A stretch of 35,414 bases of DNA from Anaerobiospirillum succiniciproducens DSM 6400. GTDB lineage: Bacteria > Pseudomonadota > Gammaproteobacteria > Enterobacterales > Succinivibrionaceae. The stretch is taken from positions 1 to 35,414 of the forward strand of contig NZ_AXWV01000043.1 of the NCBI RefSeq assembly GCF_000482845.1, read 5' to 3'. Both the position numbers and the translations under genes were made by a program. Of the stretch, positions 1 through 8,390 are shown in pieces (positions within the stretch are counted from its first letter, which is position 1; the number at the start of each line of letters is the position of its first letter). Below the pieces are notes generated by a model that had not been told where the DNA came from, did no database searches, and worked only from the letters and a program-made list of their open reading frames with translations.

Positions 1-35
1 TGAGGTCACTGGTTCAATTCCAGTCATAGCTACCA
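1..35 (+). tRNA. 3' part of a tRNA (Ile or Thr likely), cut by window start
   Basis: The first bases give a T-arm (stem actgg/ccagt around loop ttcaatt), a 7-nt acceptor 3' strand, discriminator A and an encoded CCA ending at 35. The variable-loop sequence before it (aggtc) and the implied 5' acceptor strand starting AG fit tRNA-Ile(GAU) best. tRNA-Thr is possible from the variable loop, but its usual G1-C72 pair is absent. The anticodon lies outside the window, so the isotype is not decided. Confidence 0.85.
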
Positions 36-42
36 CTTCTCC

Positions 43-70
43 AACACCCATCAGGGTGTTTTGTTGTTTC
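43..70 (+). terminator. Intrinsic terminator of the tRNA unit
   Basis: A 7-bp stem (aacaccc/gggtgtt) with a 4-nt loop is followed by a T-rich tail, 7 nt after the tRNA CCA end. Confidence 0.8.
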
Positions 71-455
71 TGGGCCCTGTAAAAAGCTCACTACAACACT
101 CCCCTTTAGGCCTCATAGGCCCATTCAAAGCTCCATTTCCTGACATAAGAATCCTTTTTAGCATCGCGCTATCGCCTTAGTTTGCTTTTTGTACACCACT
201 GGTTAGCTTTGGCTAACTGTTTATGATGTACTACGGCTTGCATGCAGCCTTTGGCAGTGATCAGTGTTGTTGAGCGCTAGAGGATGCGCTTATTATCTGG
301 CGGGTATTAAGGCTTGTTTGTACGATACTTTTGGCTTAGTACTTTTGGAGCAGTTAACAGCAGTACAATTTTAGCTGTTTATGTGGTTGATGCTGTGGAA
401 AGTGATGATTTTGGGTTGGGCTAAAAGAAACAATCCTGCATGACGCTAAAAGCAA
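71..455. other. Intergenic stretch without recognised gene
   Basis: No open frame with a plausible start and ribosome-binding site, and no RNA gene was recognised. The sequence between the tRNA terminator and the terminator of the next minus-strand gene looks like ordinary spacer. Confidence 0.5.
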
Positions 456-480
456 ACAAGCCTGCACGAGGCAGGCTTGT
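447..480 (-). terminator. Terminator of the minus-strand membrane protein gene
   Basis: A perfect 10-bp stem (456-465 with 471-480, 5-nt loop) is followed, reading the minus strand, by a T-rich tail (about 447-455). It lies 62 bp after the stop codon of the gene at 543-983. Confidence 0.75.
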
Positions 481-542
481 TCGATGAAAATAGGTGCAAT
501 TGCAATTAGCGCTAGAAGCGATGAGCTTGTGGCTATGTTTGC

Positions 543-983
543 TTAGCGACCACTTTGTAAGGTGCGTTCGATACTTTGCAGGATGTAACGAGTGTTTTCG
601 TTATTACGCTCGAGCACAGCAATACGATTATCAAAGTTGCTCAGCTCTTGCTGCAGGAATCTGTAGTCCTGATCGGTCTTGCCAACTACGCCCTGTACGC
701 CATGGAATTCAGCAGATACACGGTTTAAGTTGTTACGCACGCCTTCAAGCTCGCGATAGTACTCAATCAAGGTGTTGTTAAGATTGGTTACCTTGGTCTG
801 CAGGCTACGTACATCAGTTGCACTTGAAGAGTTGTTCAGTGACTCTTTTTGATCTGCAACTTGTAAAGTTAAGAACACAAGTTGCACTGCCATTACGATA
901 ACCGCAATGGTTAAAGCTCCAGTGATAAAGAGTAATGGCTTTTGAGAGTGGAATGTCTTAGTTGGATTGTCGTCTCTCTTCAT
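543..983 (-). CDS. Small membrane-anchored coiled-coil protein, function unknown
   Basis: The product is a 146-residue protein that I do not recognise as a named family. Residues 1-16 are polar and basic, residues about 17-40 form one hydrophobic membrane segment (LLFITGALTIAVIVMAVQLV), and the remainder is rich in Glu, Gln, Asn and Arg with heptad-like leucines, suggesting a coiled coil. The likely topology is a short cytoplasmic N-tail with the coiled coil outside the membrane. The ATG at 983 has an AGAGAGA-type ribosome-binding site 7-8 nt upstream. It stands alone, with its own terminator and a divergent neighbour more than 1 kb away. The coding character looks genuine; the role is unknown. 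Confidence 0.7.
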   Translation of the reverse strand: MKRDDNPTKTFHSQKPLLFITGALTIAVIVMAVQLVFLTLQVADQKESLNNSSSATDVRSLQTKVTNLNNTLIEYYRELEGVRNNLNRVSAEFHGVQGVVGKTDQDYRFLQQELSNFDNRIAVLERNNENTRYILQSIERTLQSGR

Positions 984-2015
984 AAATCACGTCTCTCTTT
1001 AAAAGTTGAGCACTGCTACCTTTGTTGACAAAAAGCATCCTCAATAACTTATCGATGATGCTGTGTGCACTGATGATAAAAACAAGATGCTTGAGATCTT
1101 GCGGTGTATCACCATAGCGATATTAGCACAATCAATGTATCTAGGATAATGAATTTTACAGACAGGCATATGATGGTGCTAGGCATGGTGCATGGGCATA
1201 TGCTCAGAAAACTTTTGTATATGCTTAGAATATTTGTGCATATGCTTAGGAACTTGAGCATAAGCAAAAATGTTTTTCATAAGCAAAGTTAATCGTGTTG
1301 GCCTTTAACTCTAAGTGAGTAAAGGACGCAGCTTAAATGCGCACACTACGCCGTGTATTACTCAATATAGCAATATGCGCCAGATTTGTAATTATCATTA
1401 GATAGAGCCTATGTTCTTGCTCACAGTTTTCTTTTCATAACTGTTATCAGATGCGGTTATTGTTCTGATCTTAAGATCTTGCATGGGGTGATTACACTTT
1501 TGTTTGCTAAGTTTAATCTGTGCAAAATGGTGGAGTTTTTGTCTTACTAAGCTTAAAAGTGTGATGCATTTGGCGACGTTTTTGATGGCGTAATTGCGCA
1601 ATTTTACGCCAATGCAGATGGGATCAGGTTTTAGCGATAATTGAGGGTGTTTTCTTAGTTTTGACTTAGCTAAGATTTAGCGGAAACTTAGATAAAATAA
1701 GGCTTTGTAACAGATTGGAACAAAAAAATTAAAAAAATTTTTAACCTCCTTGAAGCCCGATGAAATCAATGTTTGTGGCGATCTTATTCTCTAAGATCTG
1801 ACAGATGTTTGCATAAATATAGGTGCTACTAAGTTTCAGCTAAGAACAATAGTTTTTAATGAACTCATACAAGGTAACGCACCGAGCTGAAGCTCACAAA
1901 GGAATAAAGTTGAGCTTATTAAAGACAGTTGTTGTTGTCACTTGCAAATACATTTTGCACTCAGTTCGTGGCTAAAGTTACTACTCCTAAGTATTTTCAA
2001 GTGAGGATTGAAATC
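984..2015. other. Long divergent intergenic region
   Basis: About 1 kb separates two divergent genes. Apart from the 21-bp repeats it is AT-rich, with an A/T-run segment near 1722-1745 (aaaaaaattaaaaaaattttt) that is probably bent or promoter-associated DNA. A 67-codon minus-strand frame at 1398-1601 has no family resemblance or convincing start and is not called. Confidence 0.5.
1197..1297. repeat. Array of imperfect ~21-bp direct repeats
   Basis: Five consecutive units start at 1197, 1218, 1239, 1259 and 1278 with a core CATATGCTTAGAA or a degenerate form CATAAGCAAA. Spacing is 21, 21, 20 and 19 bp, about two helical turns. A further partial match begins near 1167. The array lies in the divergent spacer between the membrane protein gene and the first BOF gene. 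It could be a protein-binding array or slipped-strand duplication. Confidence 0.6.
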
Positions 2016-2411
2016 ATGACTAAGTTATCAGTTATCGCCGCCGCTTCTGCTCTCGTGTTAGCCTCTTCAGCTGCTTTTGCAGCTCAGGCACCAGCAGGTT
2101 TTGAGAACGCAGGCAACCCAGCCGCTCCAGCAGGTTTTGGCGCTCCATCTGCTCCAACCAACACCATCGCTCAGTTAGTTCAGTCAGGTACTGATGAGCA
2201 GCGTGTATCTGTAACTGGCCGCTTAACCAACTTCTTAGGTGGTGAGAACTACGAGCTTACCGATGACACTGGTCGTATCCTCATCCAGCTCGACGACGAT
2301 CGCAACTGGGGTCACCTCCAGAAGGGCGCTCTTATCACTGTATTCGGTGAGTTAGATCGCGAGCACGGCAACGTTAAGATTGACGTAGACGACGCCGTTT
2401 TAGCTAAGTAA
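2016..2411 (+). CDS. Periplasmic BOF/YgiW-YdeI family OB-fold protein (copy 1)
   Basis: A 131-residue secreted protein. Residues 1-22 are a Sec signal peptide (MTKLSVIAAASALVLASSAA, cleavage after FA). A Pro/Ala/Gly-rich linker follows, then an OB-fold of the BOF family (VSVTGRLTNFLGG...YELTDDTGRILIQLDDD...VFGELDREHGNVKIDV). In Enterobacteria YgiW and YdeI are periplasmic stress-tolerance proteins (peroxide, cationic peptides); no enzyme activity is established. I chose the ATG at 2016 over the longer upstream frame because it has a GAGGA site 8 nt upstream and begins exactly at the signal peptide. A paralogue follows 376 bp downstream. The role in this organism is inferred from the family only. 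Confidence 0.9.
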   Translation: MTKLSVIAAASALVLASSAAFAAQAPAGFENAGNPAAPAGFGAPSAPTNTIAQLVQSGTDEQRVSVTGRLTNFLGGENYELTDDTGRILIQLDDDRNWGHLQKGALITVFGELDREHGNVKIDVDDAVLAK

Positions 2412-2436
2412 TAACTTAGGTTTCAGCACTGAAAAA

Positions 2437-2475
2437 CTAGCCTTAGGCATGGTCATGTTGAAAGCTTAAGGCTAG
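2437..2475 (+). terminator. Possible terminator hairpin after BOF copy 1
   Basis: A 9-bp perfect stem (ctagcctta/taaggctag) with a loop of about 21 nt lies 26 nt past the stop. The following tract (atttgcaaac) is only weakly T-rich, so this may be a stabilising 3' hairpin instead. The remaining spacer up to 2787 shows no gene and should hold the promoter of copy 2. Confidence 0.4.
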
Positions 2476-2787
2476 ATTTGCAAACAAACGTAGGGCGCAA
2501 ATGCTGCACTATGCTTTTATCTAAGATGACTTCCATCTTAGCTTAAGTGGTTAGCGTCACCACGCTTAAAATTTAACTTTAAGCACAAGGATGCCAGGTT
2601 TCTTTATTTAAAGCTTAAATAGCTTTTGCCTTTGCAATCTTAAGCCTAGACTTGTAAGAGCCGTGAGTCTCTTGTTAATGATATTGCATTACTGTCTCTT
2701 GACTCTGATAAGTCGTAATCCGTAGGCATGCAAAGACAAGTACAAAATCTTATGGTCTAACAAACTAGACCAACATGGGTGATTCTT

Positions 2788-3213
2788 ATGAAGACTTTAA
2801 AAGTTTTAGCCGCAGTTGCAGCATTATCCGTTTTATCCACTCCAGCTGCTTTTGCTATGGGTGGTCCATCTGGCTTCAACACTCCTGCAGTAAACACTGT
2901 TGCAGACGTAGATCGCAACGCTTATGACGATCAGCTTGTAACTTTACGTGGTGCTTTAGTTAACTACTTAGGTCACGAGCGTTACCTCTTTGCTGACAGC
3001 ACTGGTACTATCGAAGTTGAGTTAGATGACGATTACGACTGGTCTTACGTTTCCAAGGACATGCCAATCGAGTTAGTTGGTGAAGTTGATAAGGACTTCT
3101 TATCCACCTCTATCGACGTAAAGCGCATTACTCCACTCAATGGTACTGCAGCTCCTGCTCCAGCTAATGCCGTGCAGGGCTTTGCTCCAAATGGTGCAGT
3201 TCAGCCACGCTAG
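2788..3213 (+). CDS. Periplasmic BOF/YgiW-YdeI family OB-fold protein (copy 2)
   Basis: A 141-residue paralogue of the preceding gene. A signal peptide (residues 1-23, MKTLKVLAAVAALSVLSTPA then AFA) precedes the OB-fold: LVTLRGALVNYLGHERYLFA, then an acidic strand IEVELDDDYDW, then VGEVDKDF and SIDVKRI. Unlike copy 1 it carries the Pro/Ala/Gly-rich segment at the C-terminus (APAPANAVQGFAPNG). I chose the ATG at 2788 because GGGTGAT (2777-2783) gives a good ribosome-binding site; the GTG at 2779 lies inside that site. The two genes look like an old tandem duplication with separate spacers, so they may be controlled separately. Confidence 0.9.
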   Translation: MKTLKVLAAVAALSVLSTPAAFAMGGPSGFNTPAVNTVADVDRNAYDDQLVTLRGALVNYLGHERYLFADSTGTIEVELDDDYDWSYVSKDMPIELVGEVDKDFLSTSIDVKRITPLNGTAAPAPANAVQGFAPNGAVQPR

Positions 3214-3337
3214 ATTCCAAGCATAATGTCTTAACCAAGCTAAGTAATTCCGTGGTTATTATTCCAAATTTAGCAGTCTGATTGATGACTGCTATTTTGG
3301 TGAGCTTAGCTAGGTTGAGTACAAAGCACGTACTAAG

Positions 3338-3375
3338 CCCTCGTTTGAGTTGTCAAACGGGGGTTTTCTGCTTTT
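3338..3375 (+). terminator. Intrinsic terminator after BOF copy 2
   Basis: An 11-bp stem (3338-3348 with 3353-3363, one G-T pair) with a 4-nt loop is followed by ttttctgctttt. Confidence 0.85.
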
Positions 3376-3778
3376 AGAAAGTATATTTGTTGATCGGATG
3401 TTCCCTAAACTCTACAAAGCTGTTTTGTATCCATTCATTGGCTTAACTTTTTGATGCCCCATTTGGCCGCATAGTGCTCTGAGATGGTTAAATGGATAGA
3501 AAATTTCACTTTAGATGCGGTTTTTTGTAAGGTTATGAGGCCGATATGTATCGGTTTGGAACATGGCAATAGGGCGGTTTGTGGTGGTTTTAAAAAAATT
3601 GTTGGGCGGCTGTTGCCTAGCTTTTGAAAACTTGATTAGTTTTGCCTAGAGATGCGCTTTGGCTTATCATTGAGGCTCATTTTTTGTCGTTAGACAGTCT
3701 AGACAGTTTTAGTTTCACTTTTTGCCATGCAACAGAATTTAGGATCTGTGCATTTACTATCACACGGGAGTTATGCAA
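3376..3778. other. Intergenic region ahead of the ydiJ-like gene
   Basis: No gene is seen in this roughly 400-bp stretch. It must hold the promoter of the dehydrogenase, but no clear -10/-35 pair or known operator stands out. Confidence 0.4.
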
Positions 3779-6700
3779 GTGACGGTTATGGTTCCTCGTA
3801 TTTACAATCTTAGAAAGATTGAGACAGCATACGTGAAGTTTCTCGAGGCACTGACTTCAAGCAACTTTTCAGGCGAGATTGAAGACCGTTATGCAGCAAG
3901 ATTATTAGTTGCTACCGATAACTCTGTCTATCAGCGTATGCCTCAGGCAGTGTTATTCCCAAAGAGCAAAGAAGATGTAGTTGAGATCTTCAAATTAGCC
4001 TCACGCTCTGAGTTTAAGAGCGTGAAGTTTGCTCCACGTGGTGGTGGTACTGGAACTAATGGTCAATCACTTTCTGATGGTATCGTGATTGATATGTCAC
4101 GTCATATGAAGAAGGTATGGGATTTTAACCCACAAGAGCGTTCTATCTACGTTCAGCCAGGCGTGATTAAAGATGAGCTCAATGAGTTAACTGCTAAAGA
4201 GAACTTATTCTTCTCACCTGAGCTGTCTACCTCTTCACGTGCCACCATTGGCGGCATGCTCTCAAACGATGCGGCAGGCCAAGGCTCATTAGTTTACGGT
4301 CGTACCTCTGAGCATATTTTAGAGGTGGATGTTGTTCTTGAAGATGGCTCTACTGCGCTGTTTAAGCCAGTAAGTGGCGATGAGCTTAAAGCAAAGCTTG
4401 CCCTTAAGAATCTTGAAGGTGAGATCTATCGTACTGTCTATTCCTTGGTTAAAGACAATGCTGCAGCTATTAAGCAGCATTTTCCTAAGCTAAACCGCTT
4501 CTTAACTGGCTATGATCTCGATCATGCCTATGATCCTAAGAGCGATACTTTAAATCTGTGCCGTTTAGTCTGCGGTGCTGAAGGTACTTTATGTACTGTA
4601 GTCGGAGCTAAATTAGACTTAACAGTTAAGCCTACTTATCGTGCTTTATGTGTGGTTAAGTATGAGAATTTCGACTCTGCGCTGCGCCATGCTAATGCCT
4701 TAATCAAGGCTGGCGTATTCTCAGTTGAGACTGTAGATTCTAAGGTACTTAACCTTGCTAAAAAGGATCCTGTATGGCTCTCAGTTAAAGATTACATTAC
4801 TGATGTAGAGGGAGCTGAGATCTCTGGTGTCAACATTGTCGAATTTAATGGCATGGACACTGAGAAGGTTAAGGCCTTCATGCTCAAGCTTTACGATCAG
4901 ACTATTAAGCAGTCTCAAAAGCGTCAGATGGGTATTTTAGGTGCTTGCATTGTTGAAACTAAGGAGGGCATTGCAGCTGTTTACGGTATGCGTAAGAAAG
5001 CTGTAGGTCTATTAGGTTCAGCTGCAGGTGCTAAGAAGTTAGTAGCCTTTACCGAGGATACCGTCGTTCCTCCAGAGAACTTAGCTGATTATATCTTGGA
5101 GTTTAGAGCTCTGCTTGATGGCATGAACGTAACTTACGGCATGTTTGGTCACGTTGATACTGGACTTATGCATGTACGTCCTGCCTTAGATCTCACCACC
5201 GATGAGGATCGCGAGAAGCTAGTTAAGATCTCAGATGGTGTCGTCGAGTTAGTTAAGAAATATGGCGGTCAGATGTGGGGTGAGCATGGTCGTGGTTACC
5301 GCTCATGCTATGGTGAAGTGTTCTTTGGTGAGCTCTATCCATTAGCCCGTAAAGTTAAGGCTGCCTTTGATAAGGACAATCGTCTCAACCCAGGTAAGAT
5401 CTGCGTGCCTTTTGGTAACGAGACTGACAAGTTAGTTGCAGTTGATGATCCTATGCGTGGCGATCTCGACAGAACTATTGATATTCGAGTACGCGATAGT
5501 TTTGATGGTGCTATGAACTGTAATGGTAATGGCCAATGCTTTAGCTACTCAACAGCCTCTTTAATGTGTCCAAGCTATCGTTATAGCAAAGATCACGTCA
5601 AGTCTCCAAAGGGCTATTCAGGCTTAATGCGTGAGTGGCTGCGTTTAATGACTGAGCGTGGTGTGGATATTAATGCAGCTGAGGAAAAACTCACAATCGA
5701 GGCCTCTCGTGAGCGTACTTTTAAAGAGTCTTGTGTGGCAGCTGTCTCTTATGTAGGCAACCTTTTTGAGCGTACTTACAACACTCTCTTTGAGCGTGAG
5801 GACTTTAATCACGAGTACTTAGGTCATGTGGCTACTTGCTTATCATGCAAGTCCTGTAAGACCCAATGCCCAGCTCACGTAAACTCAGCTGAGCTTAACT
5901 CACGTTTCTTAAACTTCTACTACAGCCGCTATTTACGTCCTTCTATGGACTTCTTATGCATGAATGCTGAGCGTACCAATCCATTAATGGCTCGCGTACC
6001 TCGTTTGTCTAATGCATTACTGCAAAACTCCTTAAGCAAGCTGTTAGTTGAGAACATCTTTAAGTTTGTTGATCTGCCTAAGTTCAATGAGCGTACCTTA
6101 CATCAGCAGGCTCAAGATGCCAAAATTCAGGTGTTAACAGCCAAAGAGGCAGAGGAGCGTGCCGCTCATTATGATGTCATCGTTGTCTCTAATGCCTTTA
6201 CTGCAAGTTATGAGGCTGATGGCCTGATTGATTTAGCTAAGTTAGTTCGCTCCATGGGTTTTAAAGTGGCGATCTTAAAGCCATATACCAATGGTAAGCT
6301 CTTAGTGATCCGTGGTGCGCGTGCAGCCTTTATTCGCAAGGCTCGTCCGCAGGCTGAGCGTTTAGCACGCCTCAATGCCAAGGGCTTAACTTTAGTGGGC
6401 TTTGATCCAGCGCTGACCATTTGTTATCGCGATGAGTACAAGTCCCTCATACCAAACTGCCCTGACTTCAACGTGATGCTGCCAGAGGAGTGGTTAAAGC
6501 AGGCTTTAGCTAGCGAGAAATTCTTAGCTAAAGAGGCCAAGATCAAAAACGCACTTGAGGCCATTGTGCGCAGAAAGACTCCAGAGCAAGAGGTGTCTTC
6601 AGGTGCTGTTAATGAGGATGTGATTGCATCTTGCGATTACACTGAGGACTTCTATCTGTTCTGTCACTGTACTGAGCAAGCTTTAGTACCTCTGTCAGTA

Positions 6701-6994
6701 CAGATGTGGCAACAGATCTTAGCTCACTTCAAGCTGCGCCTTATGCCAGTGTCTGTAGCTTGCTGCGGTATGGCTGGTCTCTTTGGTCATATGAAAGACA
6801 ATTTAGATGAGACTCGTACCGTTTACGAGCAAAACTGGCAGGCAAAGATTCGTGAACGTGACTTTGCTCAGTGCTTAATCACTGGCTTCTCTTGTCGCTC
6901 ACAAGTTCATCGTATGGAGCACAAGCGTGCTAACCACCCAATCCATGTTCTAGCTAACTTGCTTGAACAGGCTGAACAAGAGTCAAAGCGCTAA
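3779..6994 (+). CDS. ydiJ: FAD/[4Fe-4S] dehydrogenase, YdiJ family (D-2-hydroxyglutarate dehydrogenase type)
   Basis: A 1071-residue protein colinear with E. coli YdiJ (about 1018 aa), which oxidises D-2-hydroxy acids; D-2-hydroxyglutarate is the substrate known to me for YdiJ. Residues are counted from the GTG. An FAD-binding (PCMH-type) domain contains PRGGGTGTNG (86-95) and SPELSTSSRATIGGM. The FAD-oxidase C domain has YGMFGHVDTG, WGEHGRGYRS and NPGKICVPFG. Next come iron-sulfur ligands C581, C587, C597 and the CxxCxxCxxxC set C687, C690, C693, C697. The C-terminal CCG domain has C962/C964 and C995-C996. The GTG at 3779 has a GGGAG site 8 nt upstream; the ATG at 3773 has the same site only 2 nt away and the ATG at 3788 is 17 nt away, so the exact start is uncertain. 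It probably feeds electrons to the respiratory chain. Confidence 0.93.
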   Translation: MTVMVPRIYNLRKIETAYVKFLEALTSSNFSGEIEDRYAARLLVATDNSVYQRMPQAVLFPKSKEDVVEIFKLASRSEFKSVKFAPRGGGTGTNGQSLSDGIVIDMSRHMKKVWDFNPQERSIYVQPGVIKDELNELTAKENLFFSPELSTSSRATIGGMLSNDAAGQGSLVYGRTSEHILEVDVVLEDGSTALFKPVSGDELKAKLALKNLEGEIYRTVYSLVKDNAAAIKQHFPKLNRFLTGYDLDHAYDPKSDTLNLCRLVCGAEGTLCTVVGAKLDLTVKPTYRALCVVKYENFDSALRHANALIKAGVFSVETVDSKVLNLAKKDPVWLSVKDYITDVEGAEISGVNIVEFNGMDTEKVKAFMLKLYDQTIKQSQKRQMGILGACIVETKEGIAAVYGMRKKAVGLLGSAAGAKKLVAFTEDTVVPPENLADYILEFRALLDGMNVTYGMFGHVDTGLMHVRPALDLTTDEDREKLVKISDGVVELVKKYGGQMWGEHGRGYRSCYGEVFFGELYPLARKVKAAFDKDNRLNPGKICVPFGNETDKLVAVDDPMRGDLDRTIDIRVRDSFDGAMNCNGNGQCFSYSTASLMCPSYRYSKDHVKSPKGYSGLMREWLRLMTERGVDINAAEEKLTIEASRERTFKESCVAAVSYVGNLFERTYNTLFEREDFNHEYLGHVATCLSCKSCKTQCPAHVNSAELNSRFLNFYYSRYLRPSMDFLCMNAERTNPLMARVPRLSNALLQNSLSKLLVENIFKFVDLPKFNERTLHQQAQDAKIQVLTAKEAEERAAHYDVIVVSNAFTASYEADGLIDLAKLVRSMGFKVAILKPYTNGKLLVIRGARAAFIRKARPQAERLARLNAKGLTLVGFDPALTICYRDEYKSLIPNCPDFNVMLPEEWLKQALASEKFLAKEAKIKNALEAIVRRKTPEQEVSSGAVNEDVIASCDYTEDFYLFCHCTEQALVPLSVQMWQQILAHFKLRLMPVSVACCGMAGLFGHMKDNLDETRTVYEQNWQAKIRERDFAQCLITGFSCRSQVHRMEHKRANHPIHVLANLLEQAEQESKR

Positions 6995-7088
6995 GAGCAA
7001 TTAACAGCTCTATTAGTCAAAGCGCTAAAGGCAATTAACAGCTCTATTAGCCTAAGCGCTAAGAGCGATTAACAGAGCCATTAGGCTA
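6987..7088 (+). repeat. Three 34-bp tandem direct repeats spanning the ydiJ stop codon
   Basis: Units start at 6987, 7021 and 7055 (period exactly 34) with the pattern AGCGCTAARRGC-ATTAACAG-CTATTAG. Unit 1 contains the last Arg codon and TAA stop of the upstream gene, so the gene end appears to have been tandemly copied into the 3' region. Units 1 and 2 hold a small hairpin (gagc or ggc, then aattaaca, then gctc). Confidence 0.85.
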
Positions 7089-7231
7089 AGTTATAAATCT
7101 AGCCTCTTAGGCAGTAGCAACAGTGACACTGTCTAGGAGCTAAATGAGCGTCAAAGGCACAAATTGGTGCGCCGTATTGAGGCAATTAGCCCTCAGATGC
7201 TTACTAAAAAACTCAGTTTTGTGATCTATGG

Positions 7232-7260
7232 AGCCTCGCACATGCGGGGCTTTATCATTT
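7232..7260 (+). terminator. Terminator downstream of ydiJ
   Basis: An 8-bp stem (agcctcgc/gcggggct, one wobble) with loop acat is followed by ttatcattt. It is about 240 bp past the stop codon, so it may end a long 3' UTR. Confidence 0.6.
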
Positions 7261-7297
7261 ATGCAGCCAACTCTTTTGCTAGCTGTTACACTTGTGC

Positions 7298-7404
7298 CCA
7301 AGGTTGTGCCTAACCTTGGTGATGCCAGCCTTGTGTAAGGGCTTGAGATCGCTTTGTTTGATCTTGAGGCTCTAAGCGTTTGTACATGTATATCTGTGTA
7401 CAAA
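7298..7404. promoter_or_regulatory. Two perfect inverted repeats in the spacer before the methyltransferase gene
   Basis: CCAAGGTT-N6-AACCTTGG (7298-7319) and TTTGTACA-N10-TGTACAAA (7379-7404) are perfect 8-bp dyads. The second sits about 140 bp ahead of the gene at 7541 and could be an operator or RNA structure. The rest of 6995-7540 holds the direct repeats and terminator above and no gene. Confidence 0.45.
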
Positions 7405-7540
7405 TTTATGAGTTCATGCTTATTGAGGGTATAACTCTCCCTTAGTGCCAAGCCACTAGCTATTGCTTGTGGAACTAGCCGCAGCAGTGTTTGTATGAGC
7501 TTAGTTGTTGTTCTCTATGTTCCTAATAGTGGTTTAAGCA

Positions 7541-8059
7541 ATGGTATTAAGCGTTAAAGATAAGATCTTTTATTTCTTAGGATTCTTTGGATTTATCGTA
7601 GTGGCTCCTGCAGTGATGTATTTTATTTCTGTGCAGTGGCCAATGACTTTCTTACCTGAGGATGCCTCTACTTACATCTTAGGCGGCCTTACCTCAGCTG
7701 TCGGTCTTTTCTTTGCGATTTGGTCAAACTATGCTCTCGTAGTTAAAGGTAAGGGTGCTGCAGGTAACTTTGGCAACATCAAGATGATGACCGAGACTAA
7801 GCACTTAGTTACCACTGGTCCTTATGGTATTTGCCGTAACCCAATGCACTTAGGCGTATTCTTATACTTCATGGGCTTATCTTGTGCCTTAAATTCTTTA
7901 GCCACCTTAGTGCTGCCGCTCTTTATCGTGGTATTTGCATATTGCTTTGCCATCTTCTTAGATGAGCCACGTCTGCGCAAAGACTTCCCTGAGGAGTTTG
8001 AAGAGTACTGTCAAAACGTACCTCGTTTTATGCCAAAGATTTTGCGCTGGCGTAGTTAA
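7541..8059 (+). CDS. Isoprenylcysteine carboxyl methyltransferase-like / PEMT-family membrane protein
   Basis: A 172-residue integral membrane protein with about four hydrophobic segments (residues about 10-30, 44-68, 98-115 and 120-140). The C-terminal half has the family signature: HLVTTGPYGICRNPMHLG at about 87-104, then DEPRLRKDFPEEFEEYCQNV near 147-166 and a terminal PRFMP. Members of this ICMT/phospholipid-methyltransferase fold use S-adenosylmethionine at the membrane face. Bacterial members rarely have a known substrate, and prenylated proteins are not expected here, so the substrate is open. The ATG at 7541 lacks a strong ribosome-binding site, but no better start keeps the first membrane segment. 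It is a single-gene unit with a strong terminator. Confidence 0.85.
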   Translation: MVLSVKDKIFYFLGFFGFIVVAPAVMYFISVQWPMTFLPEDASTYILGGLTSAVGLFFAIWSNYALVVKGKGAAGNFGNIKMMTETKHLVTTGPYGICRNPMHLGVFLYFMGLSCALNSLATLVLPLFIVVFAYCFAIFLDEPRLRKDFPEEFEEYCQNVPRFMPKILRWRS

Positions 8060-8087
8060 TGCCATCGTAACGGATTAAATTTAACAA

Positions 8088-8128
8088 AACGCCCAGAAGG
8101 ATTTCTCCTTGCTGGGCGTTGTTTTTTA
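8088..8128 (+). terminator. Strong intrinsic terminator
   Basis: A 14-bp stem (8088-8101 with 8106-8120, one bulged G) with loop tttc is followed by gtttttt. Confidence 0.95.
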
Positions 8129-8184
8129 GTCTTTAGGCAAGTGGTGCCTGATGGTTGGAGTGCTTTTGGGTTGCCTTGGTTAAA

Positions 8185-8332
8185 TTGCAAATATCTCAAG
8201 TATTTGCAAAGCTTTAGTCATTTGAGGCAAATACGCAGCTGCAATAGGCTACAATAGGCACGCACTTAAGATCACTGCAGAATAACTGCAGTGCCTTATG
8301 ACTTAAGTTGCAGCAAACTTTCTTAAGTTTGC
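8185..8332. promoter_or_regulatory. Three perfect inverted repeats upstream of the TPR-SUFU gene
   Basis: TTGCAAATA-N7-TATTTGCAA (8185-8209), CACTGCAG-N5-CTGCAGTG (8273-8293) and GCAAACTT-N4-AAGTTTGC (8313-8332) lie within 150 bp. The last two can fold as tight RNA hairpins, while the first, with its wide spacer, looks more like an operator. None has the T-tract of a terminator. They occupy the promoter/leader region of the gene at 8391. Confidence 0.55.
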
Positions 8333-8390
8333 TTAGCTTATGGCCCGATATTTTGGGACGTTAGGATTTTGGTTTATAGGAGATTGAGAC

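Noticed and set aside
1104..1292. 62-codon plus-strand frame over the 21-bp repeats
   Set aside because: It is a translation of the repeats (recurrent HMLR/YMLR), with a 7-codon period made by 21-bp units; more likely a repeat artefact than a gene.
1398..1601. 67-codon minus-strand frame in the 1-kb spacer
   Set aside because: No ribosome-binding site, no recognisable domain, and AT-rich composition like the surrounding non-coding DNA.
7140..7451. 103-codon minus-strand frame between ydiJ and the methyltransferase gene
   Set aside because: It overlaps a terminator and two dyads, has no family character and lacks a convincing start.
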